The notes below the pieces were generated by a model, which saw only the letters and a program-made list of their open reading frames with translations, was not told where the DNA came from and searched no databases. Below, piece after piece: positions 12,401 to 21,791 of a stretch of DNA of 64,000 bases (the first letter of the stretch is position 1; each line of letters begins with the position of its first letter). The DNA is taken from positions 33,430,378 to 33,494,377 of the forward strand of contig NC_064839.1 in the NCBI RefSeq assembly GCF_024166365.1, read 5' to 3'. The translations under genes and the position numbers were made by a program. This DNA is from Elephas maximus indicus (taxonomy: Eukaryota; Chordata; Mammalia; Proboscidea; Elephantidae).

Positions 12401-12649
12401 GCATCTTACATACTTTGCACATGTTGTCAGGAGGGATGAGTCCCTGGAGAAGGACATTATGCTTGGCAGAGTACAGGGTCAGCGGAAAAGAGGAAGACCC
12501 TCAACGAGGTGGATTGACACAGTGGCTGCAACAATGAGCTCAAGCATAACAACGATTGTAAGGATGGCGCAGGACCGGGCGGTGTTTCGTTCTGTTGTGC
12601 GTAGGGTCGCTATGAGTCGGAACCGACTCAATGGCACCTAACAACAACA
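9414..12649 (+). mobile_element. Young full-length RTE LINE, copy A
   Basis: A 3236-bp RTE-clade (BovB-like) non-LTR retrotransposon, complete at both ends. It starts 'cccccatgtgtctgtcag', carries an endonuclease/reverse-transcriptase region, and ends in a short CAA-type repeat tail. It is flanked by a 13-bp target duplication. It is nearly identical to copy B on the opposite strand (15869-19103); by eye I find only about half a dozen substitutions, mostly at the ends. It sits inside solo LTR 1. The near-identity implies recent activity of this family in the lineage. Confidence 0.92.
9784..12641 (+). pseudogene. RTE endonuclease-reverse transcriptase, disabled (copy A)
   Basis: The protein would nick DNA and reverse-transcribe the element's RNA. 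The first frame (9784-10431, 215 aa) is an APE-type endonuclease: ATWN with Asn16, Glu44 in ISELK, QIYAPT at 111-116, and GDWN at 148-151. The reverse transcriptase shows DYAKAFDCVD, RQGCILSAYLFNLY and the catalytic YADD (11868-11879). Six lesions break the frame: a shift near 10395, TGA at 10568-10570, TGA at 10790-10792, a 4-bp GAAG duplication near 11302-11306, TAA at 11376-11378, and TGA at 12300-12302. The RT core from 11379 to 12299 is open but has no start of its own. All six are also present in copy B, so they predate both insertions. Confidence 0.92.
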
Positions 12650-12662
12650 ACAGCACTAGATG
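12650..12662. repeat. Target-site duplication, right, young RTE A
   Basis: The second copy of 'acagcactagatg'. LTR 1 resumes directly after it and ends at 12671. Confidence 0.9.
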
Positions 12663-12671
12663 ACTAAGACA
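12663..12671 (+). mobile_element. End of solo LTR 1
   Basis: 'actaagaca' is the terminal stretch of the LTR whose main part is 8916-9413. It is followed by 'aacag' (12672-12676), which I read as a mutated middle copy of the 5-bp target duplication 'aatgg'. Confidence 0.7.
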
Positions 12672-12676
12672 AACAG

Positions 12677-13198
12677 TGTCATGGATTGAATTGTGTCCCC
12701 CAAAAATATATATATAGATTTGACTAGGCCATGATTCCCAATATTGTGTGGTTGTCCACCATTCTGTCATCTGATGTGATTTTTCTATGTATTGTAAATC
12801 CTACCCCTGTGATGTTGATCAGGTGGGATAGGCAGCAGTTTTGTTAATGAGGCAGGACTCAATCTACAAGGTTGGATTGTGTCTTGAGCCAATCACTTCT
12901 GAGCCATAAAAGAGAGAAGCGAGCAGAGAGAGAGGGGGACCTCATACCACCAAGTAAGCAGTGCCAAGAGCAGAGCTCCTCTTTTGGACCCGGGGTTCCT
13001 TCGTGGACATGTTACTAGTCCAGAGGAAGATTGATGGCAAGGACCTTCCCTCTAGAGCTGACAGAGAAAGTCTTCCCTTGGAGCTGATGCCCTAAATTTG
13101 GACTTCTAGCCTACTAGGCTGTGACAGAATAAACTTCTGTTCGTTAAAGGCATATACTTGTGGTATTTCTATTACAGCAGTGCTAGGTAACTAAGACA
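12677..13198 (+). mobile_element. MaLR-like solo LTR 2
   Basis: A complete LTR from 'tgtcatggattgaattgtg' to 'aactaagaca', with a 'cataaaagagagaag' TATA-like region and an 'aataaacttctgttcgttaaagg' polyadenylation region. The target duplication 'aatgg' follows at 13199-13203. It belongs to the same family as LTR 1 and the copy at 56993-57481, but its central region matches the latter better than LTR 1. Confidence 0.82.
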
Positions 13199-13203
13199 AA
13201 TGG

Positions 13204-14195
13204 GAATTCCAGAACACTTATGTCCATGAGGAAACTATACTTAGACCAATAGGCAATTGTTCAAACTGAACAAAAGGAACTGCATGGTTTAAAATCAGGA
13301 AAGGTTGTATTCTTTCACCATACTTATTCAGTCTGTATGCTGAGCAAATAACCGAGAAGCTGTACTATATGAAGAATATGGCATTAGGATTGGAGGAAGA
13401 CTCATTAATAACCTGCAACATGCAGATGACACAACCCTTGCCAGCTGAAAGCGAAGAGGACTTGAAGCACTTATTGATGAAGATCAAAGACCACAGCCTT
13501 CAGTATGGATTACACCTCAACATAAAGAAAACAAAAGTCCTCACAACTGGACCAGTAAGCAACATCATGAAAAATAGAGAAAAGATAAAAGTTGTCAAGG
13601 ATTTCATTTTACTTAGATCCACAATCAACGCCCACAGAAGGAGCAGACGAGAAATAAAATGACACATTGCATTGTGCAAATCTGCTGCAAAGACCTCTTT
13701 AAAGTGTTAAAAAGCAAAGATGTCACTTTAAGGACTAAGGAGTACCTGACCCAAGCCATGGTGTTTTCAGTCGCTTCATATGCATGTGAAAGCTGGACAA
13801 TAAATAAGGAAGACCAAAAAAGAATTGATGCCTTTGAATCATGGTGCTGGCGATGAATATTGAATACATCATTGACTGCCAGAAGAAGGAACAAATCTGT
13901 GTTGGAAGAAGTACAGCCAGAATGCTTGTTAGAAGCAAAGACCGCAAGACTTTGTCTCACACTTTGGACACGTTATCAGGAGGGCCCAGTCCCTTGAGAA
14001 AGACATCATACTTGGTAGGGCCAGCAAAAAAAGAGGAAATCCCCAACGAGATGGATTGACACAGTGGCTGCAATAATGGGCTGAAGCATAACGATTGTGA
14101 GCATGGCGCAGGACCTGGCAGTGTTTCATTCTGTTGTACATAGAGTCACTATGAGTCAGAACCAACTCGACGGCACCTAGCAACAACACAACAAC
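13204..14195 (+). pseudogene. Old RTE LINE, 3' part of split copy
   Basis: This continues the RTE copy cut at 8915: the RT codons for R-M-G-I-P-E-H run straight from 'gaagaatgg' at 8907-8915 into 'gaattccagaacac' here. It covers the rest of the RT, with the YADD region decayed to QHADDTT, and the C-terminal domain, and ends 'gacggcacctagcaacaac'. The position of the copy A stop TGA at 12300 reads CGA (sense) here, near 13852. Multiple frameshifts and stops make it dead. It is flanked by 'taatcttag' at 14196-14204. Confidence 0.9.
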
Positions 14196-14204
14196 TAATC
14201 TTAG

Positions 14205-14324
14205 AGAACAATTTCTCATGGGTTACACAACATCTTCGATGTGATGAAACCCATGTAAAATTGTTCGCTACAAATGATCTGGTAAGCATTGTGCTTACCT
14301 TGCCTATTGGATAATCCACTCCTG
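14205..14324 (+). mobile_element. hAT-like palindromic element E1, part 3
   Basis: This is the remainder of element E1 after the old RTE. It contains a hairpin in which 14207-14224 pairs with 14248-14265 (16 of 18 positions), followed by the right arm 'taagcattgtgcttaccttgcctattggataatcc' region. It ends 'ccactcctg', the inverse of the element's CAGGRGTGG start. Confidence 0.65.
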
Positions 14325-14647
14325 GCTGGTCAGATGGCTGGACATAACTCCCACCACCCCAGCATCTGCTGATGGAGATGGAGGGAAGTTAAAAGTGGGG
14401 CTGCCAGAGCTCACGCACTGCAGACACAGCTACCATTCGACACCCACACCGTTGGCATCATCCCCACCTGCAGCAGGAGCTGGCTGGCTGGCTGGACCAT
14501 GAGGAAGATTCTGTGCTTGAGTCTTACTCTCTGTCCAGCAGTGTAGCCAGCCCTGGGTAAACCCCACACTACTTTCTGAGGGTTTCAGGAAAGAGGGACA
14601 CAGAGAGGCCCCAGCTCAACCTCTGCTTGGGGACTGTGGGGTGGGGG
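14325..14647. other. Intergenic DNA between two palindromic elements
   Basis: No gene or known repeat recognised. It is GC-richer than its surroundings and separates elements E1 and E2. Confidence 0.4.
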
Positions 14648-15035
14648 TAGGGTTGGATTATCCAATAAGCAAGGTTAGTGTGGACTTACTTGTCTTTGTT
14701 TACTAATCTGCAGTGAACAATTTCACATTTTTTCACCATATCAAAGATTCTGCTTCTAGGTATGGCTGCCATCTGTCTCTCTCCCAACTCCACAGTACCT
14801 TCCTGCAAACTGAAGATTCTTTTCACATTTATAATTCCTGACAGGGACAGACGACTCAGGAAGCAAGGTAAACATGCTCTTAGTAGTGCTTACTTACAAA
14901 TCTGTAGGTAACAATTTTACATGGGTTTCACTTGATGCGGCTTGGTGAAATCCATGTGGAATTGCTCACTTACAGATTAGTAAGTAAGCACAAGTAAGCC
15001 CATGCTTACCTTGCTTATTAGATAATCCACCCCTG
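14648..15035 (+). mobile_element. hAT-like palindromic element E2, complete
   Basis: A ~388-bp element with long terminal inverted repeats: the left end 'ttggattatccaataagcaagg' region and the reverse complement of the right end 'gtggattatctaataagcaagg' region match almost fully. Its right half is itself an imperfect palindrome: 14861-14931 pairs with 14945-15016 at roughly 80%, around a 13-nt loop. The outermost bases resemble CAGGGGTGG, a typical hAT start. Flanking octamers (14640-14647 and 15036-15043) agree at 5 of 8 positions with only G/A differences. There is no coding capacity, so it would be a MITE. E1 is the second copy. Confidence 0.6.
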
Positions 15036-15396
15036 GATGGGAACACTCAGACAAGTTGGGCAGATGGAGAAGGGGCTTCAGGGTGCTTAACTGGCCCACC
15101 AGCTGGGAGTCTGGACAAGTCCTTTGGCCTCTTGAGCCTCAGGCCTGCTTGCTCTGCAAAGTGGGGAGTGGGCCTCCTGCCTCCCTGGACTGCTGAGAGA
15201 CCTGACAGCGCGTGTCCTCACTTCCCTGTCTCCTTCCCTCTTCTCTTCCTCTTTTAAAATTCCTTCCTTCCTTCCTCCCAAGCAGGAGTCCTGCTTCTGC
15301 CTCCCTCTCCCCTACATGGGCCTCTTTCTCACCTGCAAATTTCTCCCCAATGTCTTTCTTTTTCAAATTAGCAGTATACTTTTCATTATGTATATA
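15036..15396. other. Intergenic DNA, pyrimidine-rich stretch
   Basis: No gene recognised. 15215-15345 is a C/T-rich low-complexity stretch with repeated 'ccttccttcct'. Confidence 0.45.
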
Positions 15397-15560
15397 AAAA
15401 ACCCCATTGCCGCCGAGTTGATTCCGACTCATAGTGACCCTGTAGGACAGAAGAGAACTGCCCCATAGAGTTTCCAAGGAGCACCTGGTGGATCTGAACC
15501 GCCAACCTTTTGGTTAGCAGCCATAGCATTTAACCACTACACTACACCACAAGGGTTTCC
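15397..15560 (-). repeat. Afrotherian tRNA-derived SINE (-)
   Basis: A well-preserved copy in reverse orientation, from 'aaccccattgccgccgagttg' to 'ctacactacaccacaagggttt', including 'tttggttagcagcc' (the tRNA-like head). Confidence 0.9.
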
Positions 15561-15574
15561 TATTATGAATATAG

Positions 15575-15856
15575 CACATTAAAATCTTTTATTGAGGTAC
15601 AAGACATATACAGCAAGATGCACACATAGTAAGGTACAGTTTGATATGCTCTTATATGTATACACTGTGTTACCACCACACAGATCAATATCTGGAAGGT
15701 TCCCAGCACCCCAGAAGACTCCCTCATGCCCCTTCCCAGTCAGTATTCCTCACAGTTATCACTACTACGACCTATATCACCATAAATTAGTTCCACCTAT
15801 ATAAATAATTTTTTTTTTAATTTAGGGAAAAACTGCTAGCATTTTGGTGTATTTGG
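15575..15856 (-). repeat. Old L1 3' end (-), interrupted
   Basis: The 'ttttattgaggtacaagacatata' start followed by 'ttaccaccacacagatcaatatctgg' is typical of old mammalian L1 3' ends in reverse. Young RTE copy B inserted at 15857. L1-like sequence resumes at 19116-19468 and 19642-19763, for example 'gaagtggaattgctgagccagag'. Confidence 0.6.
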
Positions 15857-15868
15857 TCTTTTTAATGT
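15857..15868. repeat. Target-site duplication, left, young RTE B
   Basis: 'tctttttaatgt' here recurs at 19104-19115. It differs from the duplication around copy A, so the two insertions are independent. Confidence 0.85.
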
Positions 15869-18800
15869 TGTTGTTAGGTACCGTTGAGTCGGTTCCGACT
15901 CATAGCGACCCTACGCACAACAGAACGAAACACCGCCCGGTCCTGCGCCATCCTTACAATCGTTGTTATGCTTGAGCTCATTGTTGCAGCCACTGTGTCA
16001 ATCCACCTCGTTGAGGGTCTTCCTCTTTTCCGCTGACCCTGTACTCTGCCAAGCATAATGTCCTTCTCCAGGGACTCATCCCTCCTGACAACATGTGCAA
16101 AGTATGTAAGATGCAGTCTCGCCATCCTTGCCTCTAAGGAGCATTCTGGCCACACTTCTTCCAAGACAGATTTGTTTGTTCTTTTGCCAGTCCATGGTAT
16201 ATTTAATATTCCTCACCAACACCACAATTCAAAGACGTCAACTCTTCTTTGGTCTTCCTTATTCATTGCCCAGCTTTCACATGCATATGATGTGATTGAA
16301 AATACCATGGCTTGGGTCAGGCGCACCTTAGTCTTCGGGGTGACATCTTTGCTCTTCAACACTTTGAAGAGGTCCTTTGCAGCAGATTTGCCCAATGCAA
16401 TGCGTCTTTTGATTTCTTGACTGCTGCTTCCATGGCTGTTGATTGTGGATCCAAGTAAAATGAAATCCTTGACAACTTCAATCTTTTCTCCGTTTATCAT
16501 GATGTTGCTCATTGGTCCAGTTGTGAGGATTTTTGTTTTCTTTATGTTGAGGTGTAATCCATACTGAAGGCTGTGGTCTTTGATCTTCATTAGTAAGTGC
16601 TTCAAGTCCTCTTCACTTTCAGCAAGCAAGGTTGTGTCATCTGCATAACGCAGGTTGTTAATGAGTCTTCCTCCAATCTTGATGCCCCGTTCTTCTTCAT
16701 ACAGTCCAGCTTCTCGGATTATTTGTTCAGCATACAGATTAAATAGGTATGCTGAAAGGATACAACCCTGACGCACACCTTTCCTGATTTTAAACCAATC
16801 AGTATCCCCTTGTTCTGTCTGAACAACTGCCTCTTGATCTATGTAACGGTTCCTCATGAGCACAATTAAGTGTTCCGGAATTCCCATTCTTCGCAGTGTT
16901 ATCCATAGTTTGCTACGATCCACACAGTCAAATGCCTTTGCATAGTCAATAAAACACAGGTAAACATCGTTTTGGCATTCTCTGCTTTCAACCAGGATCC
17001 ATCTGACATCAGCAATGATATCCCTGGTTCCACGTCCTCTTCTGAAATTAGCCTGAATTTCTGGCAGTTCCCTGTCGATATACTGCTGCAGCCGTTTTTG
17101 AATGATCTCCAGCAGAATTTTGCTTGCGTGTGATATTTATGATATTGTTCTATAATTTCCACACTCGGCTGGATCACCTTTCTTGGGAGTAGGCATAAAT
17201 ATGGATCTCTTCCTTCCATTCAGTTGGCCAGGAAGCTGTCTTCCATATTTCTTGGCATAGACGAGTGAGCACCTCCAGCGCTGCATCTGTTTGTTGAAAC
17301 ATCTCAATTGATATTCCATCAATTCCTGGAGCCTTGTTTTTCGCCAGTGCCTTCAGAGCAGCTTGGACTTCTTCCTTCAGTACCATCGGTTCCTGATCAT
17401 ATGCCACCTCTTGAAATGGTTGAATATCCACTAATTCTTTTTGGTATAATGACTCTGTGTATTCCTTCCATCTTCTTTTGATGCTTCCTCCATCATTTAA
17501 TATTTTCCCCATGGAATCCTTCACTATTGCAACTCGAGGCTTGAATTTTTTCTTCAGCTCTTTCAGCTTCAGAAATGCCGAGCATGTTCTTCCCTTTTGG
17601 TTTTCCATCTCCAGCTCTTTGCACATGTCATTATAATACTTTATTTTGTCTTCTCGAGAGGCCCTTTGAAATCTTCTGTTCAGTTCTTTTACTTCATCAA
17701 TTCTTCCTTTTGCTTTAGCTGTTCAACGCTCAAGAGCAAGTTTCGGAGTCTCCTCTGACATCCACCTTGGTCTTTTTTTTCTTTCCTGTCTTTTCAGCGA
17801 CCTCTTGCTTTCTTCAGGGATGATGTCCTTGATGTTATTCCACAACTCGTCTGGTCTGCGGTCACTAGTGTTCAATGCATCAAATCTATTCTTGAGATGG
17901 TCTCTAAATTCAGGTGGGATATACTCAAGGTCATATTTTGGCTCTCATGAACTTGCTCTGATTTTCTTCAGTTTCAGCTTGAACTTGCATATGAGCAATT
18001 GATGGTCTGTTCCACAGTCGGCCCCTGGCCTTGTTCTGACTGATGATATTGAGCTTTTCCATCGTCTCTTTCCACAGATGTAGTCAATTTGATTTCTGTG
18101 TGTTCCATCTGGCAGTTTCATGTGTGTATAGTCGCCGTTTATGTTGGTGAGAGAAGGTATTTGCAATGAAGAAGTCGTTGGTCTTGCAAAACTCTGTCAT
18201 TCGATCTCCGGCATTGTTTCTATCACCAAGGCCATATTTTCCAACTACTGATCCTTCTTCTTTGTTTCCAACTGTCACGTTCCAATCACCAGTAATTATT
18301 AATGCATCTTGATTGCATGTTCGATCAGTTTCAGACTGTAGCAGCTGATAAAAATCTTCTATTTCTTCATCTTTGGCCCTAGTGGTTGGTGCATAAATTT
18401 GAATAATAGTCGTATTAACTGGTCTTCCTTGTAGGCGTATGGATATTATCCTATCACTGACGGCGTTGTACTTCAGGGTAGATCCCGAAACGTTCTTTTC
18501 GATGATGAATGCAACACCATTCCTCTTCCAGTTGTCATTCCCAGCATAGTAGACTATATGATTGTCTGATTCAAAATGGCCAATACCAGTGTGTTTCAGC
18601 TCACTAATGCCTAGGATATCCATTTTTATGCGTTCCATTTCATTTTTGACGATTTCCAATTTTCCTAGATTCATACTTCGTACATTCCAGGTTGCGATTA
18701 TTAATGGATGTTTGCAGCTATTTCTTCTCATTTTGAGTCATGCCACATCAGCAAATGAAGGTCCCGGAAGCTTTACTCCATCCACGTCATTAATGTCGAC

Positions 18801-19103
18801 TCTACTTTGAGGAGGCAGCTCTTCCCCAGTCATCTTTTGAGTGCCTTCCAACCCGGGGGGCTCATCTTCCAGCAGTATATCAGACAATGTTCTGCTGCTA
18901 TTCATAAGGTTTTCACTGGCTAATGCTTTTCAGAAATAGACTGCTGGGTCCTTCTTCCTAGTCTGTGTTAGTCTGGAAGCTCAGCTGAAACCTGTCTTCC
19001 ATGGGTGACCCTGCTGGTATCTGAATACCGGTGGCATAGCTTCCAGCATCACAGCAACACACAAGCCTCCACAGTACGACAAACTGACAGACACGTGGGG
19101 GGA
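15869..19103 (-). mobile_element. Young full-length RTE LINE, copy B
   Basis: A 3235-bp RTE on the minus strand, nearly identical to copy A in inverted orientation (position p in A corresponds to 28515 minus p). Both termini are intact, with a 12-bp target duplication. The few differences I see from copy A include one amino-acid change in the endonuclease (Arg for His at residue 34), two substitutions at the 5' end and two near the 3' end. It landed inside an old L1. Confidence 0.92.
15874..18731 (-). pseudogene. RTE endonuclease-reverse transcriptase, disabled (copy B)
   Basis: This has the same domain order as copy A: endonuclease 18084-18731, then linker, reverse transcriptase with YADD at 16636-16647, and C-terminal domain 15874-16164. 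The same six breaks occur at the mirrored places: a frame shift near 18120, stops at 17945-17947, 17723-17725, 17137-17139 and 16213-16215, and the 4-bp duplication near 17209-17213. It cannot make a full-length protein. The lesions are inherited rather than acquired after insertion. Confidence 0.92.
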
Positions 19104-19115
19104 TCTTTTTAATGT
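19104..19115. repeat. Target-site duplication, right, young RTE B
   Basis: The second copy of 'tctttttaatgt'. The old L1 continues after it. Confidence 0.85.
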
Positions 19116-19468
19116 ATATTTGTGATTGCACATAGCCATAGCTATTTGCAATACACACATATTTAGTGTGTATGCAATTTCATACTCCTATTTTTTTACT
19201 TAAAATCTTATCACAAGTAGTTGATACCTTGATTTATAGCTGTATTTACTTTGCCTGGTCCCCAAATATAAGCGACGCTCCCAGTATTCAGTTATGACAA
19301 ATCTAGCTGTGGTTCTTAAAGGTGCTCTGTTTTATTGCATTTCTGATTTTTCACAGGAGAGAGACCCCGAAGTGGAATTGCTGAGCCAGAGCGTGTGAAC
19401 ATTTTATGGTTACTTACTGATTTTGCCAAATTAATTTCCCAAGGCATTGTGCCAATTTATCCTCCACC
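19116..19468 (-). repeat. Old L1 fragment (-), continued
   Basis: AT-rich L1-like sequence in reverse. The part from about 19360, 'gaagtggaattgctgagccag' to 'ttgtgccaatttatcctccacc', corresponds to the end of L1 ORF2 read backwards. A SINE interrupts it at 19469, and it resumes at 19642-19763. Confidence 0.55.
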
Positions 19469-19641
19469 AACCAAAAAAAAAAAAAAAAAACCATTGCTGT
19501 CCAGTCGATTCCAACTCATAGCGATCCTATAGTACAGAACAGAACTGCCCCATAGGGTCTCCAAGTAGCAGCTGGTGGATTCAAACTGCCGACCTTTTGG
19601 TTACCAGCCAAGCTCTTAACCACTGCACCACCAAGCCTTCA
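19469..19641 (-). repeat. Afrotherian tRNA-derived SINE (-)
   Basis: A long A run, then 'ccattgctgtccagtcg', the conserved body, and 'tttggttaccagccaagc…caccaccaag', in reverse orientation. Confidence 0.88.
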
Positions 19642-19763
19642 GCAACAGTCTATGCAAACATCCTTTTCACTGTATCTTCAGCAGAATTGGGTGTCATCAT
19701 TTTTTTAATTTATTAGGTTGAAGTTGTAACTCCTGGTTTTAATTAGCATTATATGACTGCTAA

Positions 19764-19961
19764 TGTTGTTGTTGTACGTTGTCCAAGTCTATTCCAACTC
19801 ATAGCAACCCCATGTGACAGAGTTGAATTGTCCCATAGGGTTTTGTTGGGTGTAATCTTTATGGGAGCAGATTGCATGTCTTTCTCCCATGGAGCCACTG
19901 TATGAGTTCGAACTGCCAACCTTTTGGTTAGCAGCTTAATCGTTGTGCCACCAGAGCTCCT
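19764..19961 (-). repeat. Afrotherian tRNA-derived SINE, longer form (-)
   Basis: It starts 'gttgttgtacgttgtccaag' and includes the extra 'ggtgtaatctttatgggagcag' segment seen in the longer (~200 bp) form. It ends 'gtgccaccagagctcc'. Confidence 0.85.
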
Positions 19962-20129
19962 TATGACTACCAATAGGGTGGAATATTGTTTTCACAAGTG
20001 CTTACTTACATGTTGCCTGTGGTGGCAGAGCTGGGATTGGGACAACTCCATGGCAGCTCTTGTCCAGGGGTCTAGAACATTCTGCCACCCACGTATGTGC
20101 CCCCAGAGGGTGGGGTGGGGACAGTAAAT

Positions 20130-20335
20130 CATCATGGTTTAGTGTAGAGCTCTGATATGAGACACTCTGTGTGGCCTTGGGCAAGTTATATAACCCATTT
20201 GAGCTTCAGTTTCCATATCTGTAAAGTGCAAAATAATAACAACCCTTACTCTACATGTTTGTTAAGAGGAAGAAGGGAGATAATAAAGGGTTTGGCACAG
20301 TGTTAGGCTCCAATAAAGGCTCAGTAAGTCATAGC
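20130..20335 (+). repeat. MIR (+)
   Basis: The MIR motif order is plain: 'gtggccttgggcaagttat', 'cagtttccatatctgtaaa', and 'ttggcacagtgttaggctccaataaaggc'. Confidence 0.8.
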
Positions 20336-20366
20336 TGTTGGCTATTTAATCATGGATTCTGGGCAA

Positions 20367-20572
20367 ACCAAAAAAAACAAACCCATTGCCATCACGTCAA
20401 TTCCAACTCATAGTGACCCTATAGGACAGGGTAGAACTGCCCCATAGGGTTTCCAAGGCTGTAATCTTTACAAAAGCAGACACATCCTTCTCTCATGGAG
20501 TGATGGTGGGTTCGAACCACCGACCTTCCAGTTTGCAGCCAAGCGCTTAACTGTTGAGTCATCGGGACTCCT
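20367..20572 (-). repeat. Afrotherian tRNA-derived SINE, longer form (-)
   Basis: A well-preserved ~205-bp copy from the A-rich stretch and 'cccattgccatcacgtc' to 'gagtcatcgggactcc'. It includes the 'gctgtaatctttacaaaagcag' segment. Confidence 0.9.
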
Positions 20573-20749
20573 TGAGAGAACCCTAGGCATTCTAAACTTT
20601 CTGTAACTGTTGCTTGGAACCTCATGGTTCAGATGACAGAACATGGGATCACCATTATTAGAACCCTGAGGATCAGAGGTTTGGGTGCCCATCGCATAGA
20701 AGTCTAAGTGTCAGTTGTTAGAATACTGGCTGTGAAGTATCAAAACAAT

Positions 20750-21290
20750 GAATGTTTGGAACATGGAAATTATGGATTGCTTAGAACAGACTATGAGGGT
20801 GAAGTCGAGGCGAGAACAAGAAGAGGGGAGGCTGTTGCAGAGATGGTGGTTTAGGCCAGGGTGGTTATGGTGGAAGTGGTCAGACTCTGTATGTATTTTG
20901 ACAGTAGAGCCGATCGAATTTGCTGGAGAATTGGATGTAGGCTACAAGGAAAGAAGAGGAATCAGGGATAATGCCTAGTTTTTGATCAGAACAGCCAGGG
21001 GAATAGAGGCACCATTTGCCAAAATGGGCAAGACTGGGGCAAGAGCAGGTTTGCACAAAACAAGAGTTCATTTCGGGGCATGTTAAGTTTGACTTGCCTG
21101 ATAGATTTCCATGTGGAGATGCGGGGTAGATGGCTGGATAACAGAGCCTGAGGTTCATTGGGGAAGGGGGGACTCGTGGCAGGTTGGTCATCAGAATCTC
21201 AATGGTGTGAAGGCCTGAGTCTGGATGAGAAGAACAACTTGGGAGAGAGAACAGTTAGAATGAAAAGAGAACTGAGGGTTGAGGACTAGG
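20750..21290 (+). repeat. Ancient interspersed repeat (class uncertain)
   Basis: The 'ctgtatgtattttgacagtagagcc' and 'gggcatgttaagtttgacttgcctgatagatttccatgtggagat' blocks are also found, diverged, near 47760-47990. This is an old mammalian repeat present in at least two copies here. I cannot assign its class with certainty; it is possibly L2. Confidence 0.45.
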
Positions 21291-21791
21291 GACTCTCATT
21301 TAGGCCTGGGAGAGGAGGAGGAGCCTCTAATGAGGAGGCAGGAAAATCAGGAGAGTGGAGTATTATAGAAGCCTAGAGAAGAAAAGCTGCTCAAGAAGAG
21401 GAGAGAGGTTCACCAGATACATGGCGCCAGAGCATCTATATTCGGCAAAATGGAAGTCACTGGTGACCTTGATGGGAGTGGCTTTGGTGCTGGTATGGGA
21501 ACAGATGTCTTGGCTGTCCACAACCCCAATTCTTGGCCTTCTCTGGCGGGATGCTGGGTTTAGTTTATTAGACAGCACCCTGACAGCCATGTTAGCCACT
21601 GCCAAGAAGTCAGTCAAGGAAGTTCAAAGACAGGCTGTAAAGTTAGAGATGAGTTGCCTGCTGGTGACCTTGGAAAAGGTGGGTAGGGGTGGGGAGAAAG
21701 ACAGCCTGTTGAGAAGTTTGGCTTAGAGGGGAAGAGAGAGAGAGAGGGTAGTTGCTGCAGAAGGTGGACGGTGGAGTGCAAAAATGGCCTC

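Noticed and set aside
9784..12641. RTE open frames as host genes
   Set aside because: They carry endonuclease and reverse-transcriptase motifs, lie between target duplications, have no introns, and are repeated in this window.
9414..19103. The inverted RTE pair as a segmental inverted duplication
   Set aside because: Each arm is bounded exactly by the element's own ends and by a different target-site duplication, and the flanking DNA does not match. Two retrotransposition events explain this better.
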